Below, one piece after another: positions 12,698 to 19,403 of a DNA stretch of 34,364 nucleotides. The DNA comes from Acidobacteriaceae bacterium (GTDB lineage: Bacteria; Acidobacteriota; Terriglobia; Terriglobales; Acidobacteriaceae). The stretch lies in the NCBI GenBank assembly GCA_003131585.1, contig PKVW01000030.1, positions 1-34,364 on the forward strand, written 5' to 3'. How positions within the stretch are numbered: position 1 is the first letter of the stretch; every line of letters starts with the position of its first letter. The notes below the pieces were generated by a model, which was not told the DNA's origin, searched no databases, and saw only the letters and a program-made list of their open reading frames with translations. Made by a program: the position numbers and the translations under genes.

Positions 12698-14950
12698 TTA
12701 TTCGCCTCCAATGCGGAAGCGTACTCCGGCCCTAAAATTGGCCCGCAATGCAGGATAGCCCGTCACTTCCTCATAGAAACGATTGAGAACGTTTTCTCCG
12801 TTGGCATAGAGCGTTACACGCGAATTCACTTTGTACCAGCCGCCCACGTCCAAGAGAAAATATCCTGGAGCGTGATTGACGCTAAAACCGTCAAAGTCGG
12901 AGTCTGGGCGTGGGCCAACAAAGCTGCCGCCGAGAGTTCCGCCCCAGCGCTGCCCCAGGTAGGTGAGCAACGTAGTGGCGGAGTGGCGGGGTCGCCGGAG
13001 AAGGGGATCTCCCTGGGCATTTGGGGGAAAGCTCCCTGTTGGCGCCAGCAATATCTGGGTCGAGGTGTAAGTGTAGGACGTGTTCCAGGAAAGGCGCTGG
13101 GTCAACCGGCTCTGCATCTCGACCTCCGCTCCGTGGGCCAAAGACTTTTGCAGATTGACATAGGTCCCCTGAAACGTCATGGGGTTGACGGTGACGAAGG
13201 CGATTTGATCGTGAAATAAATTGTGGTAATAGTTGGCGACTAAGACGAAGCGAGTGAGCAGGTTTTGCCGAAAACCGGCTTCGAGAGCCGTGTTCCGCTC
13301 GGCTTTAAGGTTGAGATTGGGAAGCTGGAAGGCGCTGCTGACGAAAGTCTCTTCAAACCGGGGTTCCTTGATGCCGGTAGCATAAGAGAAATTCAGGCGA
13401 GTGCCGGAGAGTATGTGGCCGCCGCGCAAGGCTTGAAATCCAAGGGCCACGCGGGGAACGCCAATGTTTCCGAAAGTTGTGTTGTGAACGAAGCGTCCGC
13501 CGGCGATTGCACTGAACCGCCCGAGGGTGAGCGCCTGTTGCGCATAAGCGGCTTCGTTCAAGCGCAAGCCATGGCCACCACTCGCGAAGCCGGCTGGTAT
13601 GGGATCGTTCACCGAGCCGTTTTCGTCTTCGAATTCGTAGCCGATCGTGGTGTGCGCCCAACTGCGTTCAGCATAGTCACCCTGATAGTCGAAGCCGGCG
13701 CGATTGATGTTGACCAAAGCCTCAAACGGTGTGTCAATGGTGCCAAAGGGTGTGTTCTCGGGCGAAACGCCGTTGTCGAGATTGGTCGTCTTCAGGTTGT
13801 ACTCGAAGGCGGTGATGTTGTGCGCCCAGTTTGATCCGGTCTTCACCGTGAGGTCGAGACTGGCGAGCATGTTGTTCTGCCGGGAGCGGGCGCCCAAGTC
13901 TGGCGACAGAACGTATGTCGCGCCGAAGATATCAAACACCTTGGTTCCGTTGAAGTTCCACGCTCCAGGCGCGCCGGTCACGCTGTTGTCGTGGCGGGCG
14001 CGCAGGCGCAGGGACATCTGATCGCCGATGGAGGCTCCCAGATTCATGCCCTCAAGGGAGTTGGAGTAATCGTCATTCGGGCCCGAGCCGCTGGTATTAA
14101 ATTGATTGCCGAAGACGTTGTAATCGAAACGGCCGCGGGAGCCGGCGAGGGATGCGTAGCCGTTTTCGGTGCCGTAGTTGCCCGCGTCCGCTCCGAAGCG
14201 AAATTCGGGAACGGGCGTGCTTCCGGTGCGGGTCCAGACCTGGAGCACGCTGCTCATGGCGTCCGAACCATAAAGCGTACTTTGCGCGCCCCGCAGGAAC
14301 TCCAGGCGGCCGGCTTCGGCCAGGGAAAGAGTACCGAGATCGATGGTTCCGCCCGTCTCGGTTACGCTAACACCGTCGACGATCACTTTGTTGTAATTGG
14401 AGTTGCCGCCACGCACGAACAAGGACGCCAAGCCGCCGCGCTGGCCCGCCGTATTCACCACGGCGCCGGGAAGGAAGCGGACGGCATCATCGGCCGCCAC
14501 GGGATTCATGGTTTCAAGCTGGCCGTTTTCCAGAGTCGAAACGTCGGCCCCGGTTTCTCCGGCGGCCACGGGAGTTCTGGTGGCGGTCACGACCACGGTT
14601 TCCGATGCGAGCGCGAGGTGCAACTGGATCGTGATGACGTCGGGATGAGCGGCGAAGTCGAAGTCCGAGGTCTGAGGGGCGAAGCCTGGAGCCAGGACTT
14701 GAATCTGGTAACTGCCGGAGGGCAACTCGCCAGACTTCAACTCGCCCGATCTCAACTCGCCGAAGGTAGCGATTCCCTCGGCAGAAGCAGTGGCAATTTT
14801 CAGAGGAGTGTTTGTCCCTTTTGAGAATAAGGAAACTTGCGCGCCGGAGACGGCGGCGGATTGGGGGTCGATGACTTTGACCTTGAGGTCGGCAGCCGAT
14901 GCTGCCGCGAGGGAGACGAAAAGCAAAAGCGAGGCGCGAAGCGCGCGCAT
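12698..14950 (-). CDS. TonB-dependent outer-membrane receptor, probable cobalamin/corrinoid uptake (BtuB-like)
   Basis: This outer-membrane gated barrel is probably for corrinoids, because a cobalamin riboswitch precedes it. Order of parts: a signal peptide (MRALRASLLLFVSLAAASA); a carboxypeptidase-regulatory-like beta domain (about 21-110), as in many Acidobacteria/Bacteroidetes receptors; TVVVTATRTPV as TonB-box-like region; the plug (about 135-250) with LFVRGGNSNYNKVIVDGV and RLEFLRGAQSTLYGSDAMS; then a 22-strand-type barrel ending in the aromatic-poor FRAGVRFRIGGE. Length is 750 residues. ATG 14950 is chosen over GTG 14968 because AGGAGG lies exactly 6 bases ahead of it; the GTG would place that site inside the coding region. 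The N-terminal domain holds three 15-bp in-frame tandem units (GEL(R/K)S type, 14717-14761). Confidence 0.92.
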   Translation of the reverse strand: MRALRASLLLFVSLAAASAADLKVKVIDPQSAAVSGAQVSLFSKGTNTPLKIATASAEGIATFGELRSGELKSGELPSGSYQIQVLAPGFAPQTSDFDFAAHPDVITIQLHLALASETVVVTATRTPVAAGETGADVSTLENGQLETMNPVAADDAVRFLPGAVVNTAGQRGGLASLFVRGGNSNYNKVIVDGVSVTETGGTIDLGTLSLAEAGRLEFLRGAQSTLYGSDAMSSVLQVWTRTGSTPVPEFRFGADAGNYGTENGYASLAGSRGRFDYNVFGNQFNTSGSGPNDDYSNSLEGMNLGASIGDQMSLRLRARHDNSVTGAPGAWNFNGTKVFDIFGATYVLSPDLGARSRQNNMLASLDLTVKTGSNWAHNITAFEYNLKTTNLDNGVSPENTPFGTIDTPFEALVNINRAGFDYQGDYAERSWAHTTIGYEFEDENGSVNDPIPAGFASGGHGLRLNEAAYAQQALTLGRFSAIAGGRFVHNTTFGNIGVPRVALGFQALRGGHILSGTRLNFSYATGIKEPRFEETFVSSAFQLPNLNLKAERNTALEAGFRQNLLTRFVLVANYYHNLFHDQIAFVTVNPMTFQGTYVNLQKSLAHGAEVEMQSRLTQRLSWNTSYTYTSTQILLAPTGSFPPNAQGDPLLRRPRHSATTLLTYLGQRWGGTLGGSFVGPRPDSDFDGFSVNHAPGYFLLDVGGWYKVNSRVTLYANGENVLNRFYEEVTGYPALRANFRAGVRFRIGGE
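14717..14761 (-). repeat. Three 15-bp in-frame tandem units in the TonB receptor gene
   Basis: Units 14747-14761, 14732-14746 and 14717-14731 each begin GGCGAGTTG on the coding strand and encode GELRS, GELKS and GELPS. They resemble the 15-bp units inside selA at 25402-25476. Confidence 0.8.
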
Positions 14951-14956
14951 AACCAT

Positions 14957-14976
14957 CCTCCTTTTCACGCGAAAGG
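14957..14976 (-). promoter_or_regulatory. Ribosome site of the TonB gene and a possible sequestering hairpin
   Basis: AGGAGG (14957-14962) is 6 bases before ATG 14950. Its upstream neighbour AAAGG (14960-14964) can pair with CCTTT (14972-14976) across a 7-nt loop. That offers a simple translational switch for the riboswitch just upstream. Confidence 0.5.
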
Positions 14977-14994
14977 GGTTAAGGCGGACGGTTT

Positions 14995-15200
14995 ACGCCG
15001 GTCTCCTGGCTTTGCGAGTGAGGATGCGTCGAGCGGCAATTGGCAATTAGCAGTTGGCGCGGGCATCCGAATTCTTGCAGACGGCCTTCCCGGGATTGCT
15101 CCCAGTGGACGGCTGCGACTTCCTCGCTTACAGTTGCGCGGCAGCGCGGGAATTGCACCCGCTTCCCTGTCTTTGCCACCGGGCAAAGACGCGCAAACCG
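14995..15200 (-). ncRNA. Cobalamin (B12) riboswitch
   Basis: Read on the minus strand, the segment has the conserved cobalamin aptamer blocks in order. They are GGGAAGCGGGTGCAATTCCC, then the core GCTGCCGCGCAACTGTAA (15128-15145), then CCACTGGG (15101-15107 region), and the 3' B12-box AGCCAGGAGACC (15000-15011). A hairpin TCTTTGCC..GGCAAAGA lies at the 5' end. The 3' edge is about 50 bases from the TonB receptor ATG. Binding of adenosyl- or methylcobalamin is expected to lower receptor expression. No intrinsic terminator is evident, so translational control is more likely. Edges are approximate. Confidence 0.93.
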
Positions 15201-15262
15201 AAGGACATTTCAAAGAACGGAAAATGCTCGTCTGAGGAATTTACCGGGCGGGGCCGTGGAAG

Positions 15263-16024
15263 TCAACCACGGGCTTCTGGGGATGATTCGTGGAATTCGG
15301 GGGTGCCGACCTGGCTCACATTCTCGTCGGCGAATTTGCAGACGCGGTCGAGCGAATCCTGTAGCTCCTGCTGATAGCGCTCAAGATCTTCATCGCTAGC
15401 ATCCGGCGGAACCGGGATGAGCTTGCCAAAGCGCATCAGCACGCGGGAAAACGGCTTAGGGATGATCAAGCGGTCCCAGGTGTTGAGCACCCAGGCGCGG
15501 TCGACTGCCATGTGAAACATGGTTAAGGGAACACCGGAGGATCGCGCCAGGGCGACCGGGCCGGGCTTCACTTTGTAGCGCGGGCCGCGGGGACCGTCGA
15601 TGCTGAAGGCGACCGTCCAGCCCTCCTGCAGGGCCCGGCGCAGGCCAAGCAGAGCGCGCACCGCGTTGCGGCTGCTGGAACCTTTGACGGCGACGAAGCC
15701 GAACTTGCGGATGATGCGTCCCATATATTCGCCGTCGTAGCTGTTGCTGCTCATCACGCGCACCCCGAGATTGCGGCACATGTAAGTCGAGGGAATGATG
15801 CAGGCGTGCCAGAACGAGCCGATCAGAGGCCGCTCGCCGACAGTTTGCTGCGCGCCGTCTTCGCGCGAAACGCACATCCGCAGAGTGGGGCCGATGATGC
15901 GGATGAACCAGTATCCGGCCGTGATGATGATGCGCAGGACGATTCTCTGGCGGAGGGTGAAGCGGTGTGGGGCGGGCACACTCTCGGCTGCGGCAGGCGC
16001 TTCGCGGGCGCTGGCTTGGGTCAC
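15263..16024 (-). CDS. DUF374-type lysophospholipid acyltransferase family protein
   Basis: This 253-residue protein belongs to the DUF374 branch of the LPLAT/PlsC-like acyltransferases, whose members probably acylate lipid A-like or other envelope lipids. A hydrophobic segment (about residues 28-48) would anchor it to the inner membrane. The expected blocks follow: SFWHACIIPSTY with the catalytic-type histidine, SSNSYDGEYMGRII, VKGSSSRNAVRALL, and FSIDGPRGPRYKVKPGPVAL, the family hallmark. The C-terminus is helical. GTG 16024 is the start; a -10-like TACAAT ends 6 bases ahead and there is no ribosome site. It lies upstream of, but is not co-directionally tight with, the riboswitch region. 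Its donor and acceptor cannot be read from sequence. Confidence 0.88.
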   Translation of the reverse strand: MTQASAREAPAAAESVPAPHRFTLRQRIVLRIIITAGYWFIRIIGPTLRMCVSREDGAQQTVGERPLIGSFWHACIIPSTYMCRNLGVRVMSSNSYDGEYMGRIIRKFGFVAVKGSSSRNAVRALLGLRRALQEGWTVAFSIDGPRGPRYKVKPGPVALARSSGVPLTMFHMAVDRAWVLNTWDRLIIPKPFSRVLMRFGKLIPVPPDASDEDLERYQQELQDSLDRVCKFADENVSQVGTPEFHESSPEARG

Positions 16025-16030
16025 GACAGT

Positions 16031-16036
16031 ATTGTA
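16031..16036 (-). promoter_or_regulatory. -10 box 6 nt before the DUF374 gene start
   Basis: TACAAT (5 of 6) on the minus strand precedes the GTG by six bases, implying transcription starts at the codon. No -35 is recognised. Confidence 0.4.
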
Positions 16037-16050
16037 ACGGGAAGGTAGTG

Positions 16051-16094
16051 GAGGGCGCGCCCTCTCTGGGGCCGGACAGCCGAGGCGGCGATCC
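16051..16094. repeat. Palindrome plus degenerate copy B of the dispersed hairpin repeat
   Basis: GAGGGCGCGCCCTC (16051-16064) is a perfect palindrome. GGACAGCCGAGGCGGCGATCC (16074-16094) is a shortened, mutated relative of the hairpin at 12636-12657. They fill the gap between the PilZ gene and the acyltransferase gene. Confidence 0.5.
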
Positions 16095-16118
16095 TAGGCG
16101 CGCAGTCCTGAATTTCGT

Positions 16119-16826
16119 CTAGCTTTCCAGGTAGCCGTCGATCCACTCTTTAATCTTCTGGCGGCGCTCGTCGGCGGGATCGAAGCGCATTCCGAAGGAC
16201 TTGGTCTTGCGCCAAGTGACGACACCGCGGACGCAAACGCGAGGCAGAGTGAGCAGGGAGAAAGATATCTCGATATTGCTTCCCGAGGGCATGTCCTCGG
16301 CGCTCTTCAACGACATGCCGCCGGAGCTGACCTCGAGGCTGGAGGCGCTGAGGCGATGGCCGTCCGGGCTGACGACCGTGACTTCGGTCATGATCGGGAT
16401 GCGGGCATAGCGGCGGAATTCGTGAAGCACGAGCATGTGGGTGGCGCGGACCAGTTTGAGCGCGGCGGGCCGCTCCAAAGGCTCCTGGAACATGGCATTG
16501 ATCCCGTATTTGGAGTAGCGCATGGCGTCCTGCGCGCTGCCGCCGAGGCCGTAGAGCACGATGCGGCTGTTGGAGGGCGAAGTACGGGCGGCCTCCATGA
16601 CCTTCTCGGCGCCGGGACCCAGATTGAGAACGCAGGCTTCGAATTTCTCTTGGCGCAGGCGCTCGGCCGAGCCCGCCGAAGTGACGACTGTCTCGATGCC
16701 GAACTGGCGGAAGCACTCGGTGAGCAGATATCTGGAAGATTCTTTGAGGTCGACCAGGGCAGTGCGAGCCGCCACCTTTTTGGTGGGGCGAGTAAGTGCC
16801 GGGGCAGTGCCGAAGGCTCTTTCCAT
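16119..16826 (-). CDS. Pseudo-receiver plus PilZ domain protein
   Basis: This 235-residue protein has two domains. Residues about 18-130 look like a response-regulator receiver fold: ALVDLKESSRYLLTECF, then VTSAGSAERL, then IVLYGLGGSAQDAMRY. The phospho-acceptor aspartate is replaced (CVLNLGPG has Asn) and the usual acidic pair is poor, so it is probably not phosphorylated. Residues about 137-230 form a PilZ domain, the cyclic di-GMP receptor fold, with RRYAR matching RxxxR. LEVSSGGMSL matches the second (D/N)xSxxG motif apart from Glu at the first position. FGMRFD is the typical last strand. Binding of cyclic di-GMP is plausible but needs testing because of the Glu. ATG 16826 is used; no strong ribosome site is seen. 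It is the only second-messenger receptor in the window. Confidence 0.85.
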   Translation of the reverse strand: MERAFGTAPALTRPTKKVAARTALVDLKESSRYLLTECFRQFGIETVVTSAGSAERLRQEKFEACVLNLGPGAEKVMEAARTSPSNSRIVLYGLGGSAQDAMRYSKYGINAMFQEPLERPAALKLVRATHMLVLHEFRRYARIPIMTEVTVVSPDGHRLSASSLEVSSGGMSLKSAEDMPSGSNIEISFSLLTLPRVCVRGVVTWRKTKSFGMRFDPADERRQKIKEWIDGYLES

Positions 16827-16966
16827 GTCAGCCAGGCCGGTTTCCAGTACGAAAGTTTATTGTGGCGCGTCTCTTGGAGGATGGAAAGACCCTAAGGGGC
16901 AAGGCGAGGGGGTACAAAAGTATCATTACCTGGGTTGGCCTGGTGGGTAAGGCGGTGAGGAAAGGC

Positions 16967-18205
16967 CTATTCTGACCAGCGCCGGAACAGCAGCGCCCCA
17001 TTAGTCCCGCCGAAACCGAACGAGTTCGACATCGCGTATTCCAGCTTGGCCTTGCGGGCATGATTGGGGACAAAATCCATGCCGGCCGTTTCGGGGTCCT
17101 GGGTGACGAGGTTGATGGTGGGAGGCAGGATCTGATCGCGCAGGGCGAGCACGGTGATGCCCGCCTCAAGGCCGCCGGCTCCCCCGAGAAGATGGCCGGT
17201 CATGGATTTGGTGGAGCTGACGGGAAGCTTGTGCTCGCCAAAGAAGTTGCGGATGGCGTGCGCCTCAAGCGTGTCGCCGATGGGCGTGGAAGTGCCGTGA
17301 GCGTTGACGTAGTCGACCTGGTTGGGGCTGATGCCGGCGTCGCGCGCCGCGTTACGCATCACGCGAAAGCCGCCTTCGTGCTCGGGAGCAGGCTGGGTCA
17401 TGTGGTAGGCGTCGCCGGACATACCATAGCCGGCAACTTCGGCGAGGATGGGCGCGCCACGCCTTTTGGCGTGCTCGAGTTCTTCCAGCACCAGGATGCC
17501 CGCGCCCTCGCCCATGACAAAACCGTCGCGATCCTTGTCCCAGGGGCGGCTGGCTTTTTCGGGATCGTCATTGCGGGTGGAAAGGGCGCGCATGGCGGCG
17601 AATCCGCCGACGCCCATCTGGGTGATGGCGGCCTCGGTGCCGCCGGCGATCATTACATCGGCGTCGTTGTGCTGGATGATGCGGAAAGAATCTCCGATGG
17701 AGTGGGCGCTGGTGGTGCAGGCGGTGGCCGTGGCCTCATTGGGGCCCTTGGCCCCGAACCGCATCGAAACATGGCCGGCGGCCAGATTGATAATGGCCGC
17801 CGGAATAAAGAAAGGGGAAATCTTGCGCGGCCCGCCTTCGAACAGAGCAGTGTGTTCGCGTTCGATGATGTCGAATCCGCCGATGCCCGACCCGATGTGC
17901 ACGCCCACGCGCTCGGCGTTCTCGGGCGTGATCTGCAGGCCCGACATCTTGAACGCTTCATCCGCGGCGGCGATTGCCAGGTGGATGAAGCGTCCCATCT
18001 TCTTGACTTCTTTTTTTTCGATGAAGTTGAGCGGATCGAAGTTCTTGACCTCGGCGGCAATCTGGCAGGCGAAATTAGTGGAGTCGAACCGGGTGATGCG
18101 GGCCACGCCGCTTTTGCCGGCGAGCACGGCCTTCCACACTTCTCCGGTGGTGTTGCCCACGCCGCAGATCAGGCCGAGGCCGGTGACTACGACCCTGCGT
18201 CCCAA
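16967..18205 (-). CDS. fabF: 3-oxoacyl-[acyl-carrier-protein] synthase II
   Basis: FabF elongates fatty acids by condensing malonyl-ACP with acyl-ACP. The Cys-His-His triad is in place: Cys163 in ATACTTSAHS, His303 in NAHGTSTPIGD, His338 with Lys333 in STKSMTGHLLG. GFVMGEGAGILVLEE and SNSFGFGGTNG are further signatures. At 412 residues it is full length. The start is TTG 18205, two bases beyond the acpP stop codon (a single base between), so the pair is translationally coupled. No other in-frame start keeps the VVVTGLG strand intact. Operon order is acpP-fabF, as in many bacteria; fabD, fabG and fabH are not in the window. Confidence 0.97.
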   Translation of the reverse strand: MGRRVVVTGLGLICGVGNTTGEVWKAVLAGKSGVARITRFDSTNFACQIAAEVKNFDPLNFIEKKEVKKMGRFIHLAIAAADEAFKMSGLQITPENAERVGVHIGSGIGGFDIIEREHTALFEGGPRKISPFFIPAAIINLAAGHVSMRFGAKGPNEATATACTTSAHSIGDSFRIIQHNDADVMIAGGTEAAITQMGVGGFAAMRALSTRNDDPEKASRPWDKDRDGFVMGEGAGILVLEELEHAKRRGAPILAEVAGYGMSGDAYHMTQPAPEHEGGFRVMRNAARDAGISPNQVDYVNAHGTSTPIGDTLEAHAIRNFFGEHKLPVSSTKSMTGHLLGGAGGLEAGITVLALRDQILPPTINLVTQDPETAGMDFVPNHARKAKLEYAMSNSFGFGGTNGALLFRRWSE

Positions 18206-18206
18206 A

Positions 18207-18452
18207 CTACTTCCCGCCTTTCGAATGCTTGGAGATGTAATCGATGGCGTCCTGCACGGTGCGGATTTTTTCCGCGTCCTCGTCGGGAATCTCGATGTCG
18301 AAGGCTTCTTCGAAAGCCATTACAAGTTCGACAGTATCGAGCGAATCCGCGCCCAGGTCGTCCACGAACGAAGCGCTGGACGTGACCTCGCCCTCGTCCA
18401 CACCCAACTGCTCTACGATGATCTGTTTTACTTTCTCGTCAACGGCTGCCAT
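18207..18452 (-). CDS. acpP: Acyl carrier protein
   Basis: This small acidic helical protein of 81 residues carries growing acyl chains on a phosphopantetheine attached to Ser37 in [16 protein letters not shown], the universal DSL motif. GAGGAG lies 5 bases before ATG 18452 and clearly sets the start. The holo-ACP synthase that would modify it is encoded in this window at 27082 (acpS). Transcription probably begins about 135 bases upstream at the promoter 18595-18624. fabF follows with one base between stop and start. Confidence 0.98.
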   Translation of the reverse strand: MAAVDEKVKQIIVEQLGVDEGEVTSSASFVDDLGADSLDTVELVMAFEEAFDIEIPDEDAEKIRTVQDAIDYISKHSKGGK

Positions 18453-18594
18453 GTTTCTCCTCGCTCAGGTCGATTTGATTTGAAATTCGAAGTCCGGGAT
18501 GCAAGATTGCCCGCCTTCCATTCGTCTGCCCGGCGCATGCTGGCCGATTTCGTCAAACTCATGTGCCCCGGCAACGGAAAAAAGGCGATTGCGT

Positions 18595-18624
18595 AGTGTA
18601 ACGGTCCCGTTAAATGGCTGTAAA
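18595..18624 (-). promoter_or_regulatory. Candidate promoter for acpP-fabF
   Basis: On the minus strand TTTACA (18619-18624) and TACACT (18595-18600) are 18 bases apart (5 of 6 and 4 of 6 to consensus). The leader to acpP would be about 135 nt. Confidence 0.5.
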
Positions 18625-18810
18625 GGAAGCGCAGGCCTTGTGAGGTCCGCGCCTGTGATATACCTTCAGCATCCTAAACGTGGCCGCTCGTACTGGTCAA
18701 ACCAACGGTCAAGGTTTATGTGGGGACAGCCGCCCTCGGCTATCCGTCGAGCAAAGCTCGACTGCCTCTATCGTCCGTGCTGGCAAACTGAGACACTACC
18801 ACCAACTCAT
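18625..18810. repeat. Intergenic region with inverted copy C of the dispersed hairpin and a second hairpin
   Basis: GGACAGCCG-CCCT-CGGCTATCC (18724-18745) is the reverse complement of the 12636-12657 hairpin. It is followed immediately by GTCGAGC-AAA-GCTCGAC (18746-18762). Upstream on the minus strand two TTGACC words lie close together (about 18694-18714). No gene is seen between the acpP promoter and dtd. Confidence 0.65.
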
Positions 18811-19259
18811 ATGCGTGCCGTCGTGCAGCGGGTAAGCCGCGCCCAAGTTACGGTGAAGGGCGAGATCGCGGGCGAGATCGGCCTGGGGCTGCTGGTTTTG
18901 CTGGGCGTCGGCCGCGACGATGGCAACACCGATGCAAGCTATCTGGTGGAAAAAATCGCCGGCTTGCGAGTGTTTGAAGACGCTCGGGGAAGATGAACCG
19001 GAGCGTGCAGGACGTTGGCGGCAGCGTATTGGCGGTTTCGCAATTCACGCTGTACGGCGACGTAAGGCGTGGCAAGCGGCCTGCGTTCGACGCGGCGGCG
19101 CCGCCGGAAAAAGCCCGCCAGCTCTATGAGTTCTTCGTGCAGCAGATTCGCACCTCAGGCCTGCGCTGCGAGACTGGGCGCTTTCAAGAAATGATGAACG
19201 TGGAACTGGTGAACGAGGGGCCGGTGACGATTCTTCTGGATTCAGGGAAAGCGTTCTAG
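18811..19259 (+). pseudogene. dtd: D-aminoacyl-tRNA deacylase with a one-base frameshift
   Basis: DTD removes D-amino acids and glycine wrongly attached to tRNA. The frame opens at ATG 18811 with [18 protein letters not shown], the usual N-terminus, and runs to [11 protein letters not shown], then TGA at 18994-18996. The rest of the protein ([40 protein letters not shown]) continues in the next frame from 18993. One base is missing at or near the G4 run 18986-18989; restoring it gives a normal 149-residue enzyme with both catalytic motifs (SQFTLYGD and the Gly-cisPro NEGPVT). Both halves are well conserved, so the break is either very recent or a homopolymer sequencing error. The two pieces overlap by four bases (ATGA). 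Confidence 0.9.
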
Positions 19260-19262
19260 CAG

Positions 19263-19378
19263 GCTGCTGAAAAACTCCGTGGTGGGGACATGTTCGGGAA
19301 GGGCGCGACCTCGGTCGTGCCATTATGCCGTCGCGAGGGTATCGCGCTTCAGCGCCGGAAGTACGCCTTTTCGGCAGC
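19263..19378. repeat. Small element bounded by imperfect terminal inverted repeats
   Basis: GCTGCTGAAAAAC (19263-19275) and the reverse complement of 19366-19378 (GCTGCCGAAAAGG) match at most positions. The first word is a common end of dispersed bacterial elements. About 116 bases, no coding content; it sits at the border of the GHKL-vapBC block, just after dtd. Confidence 0.4.
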
Positions 19379-19403
19379 GTGGGTCCCCAAAAAGAGAGAC
19401 TAA

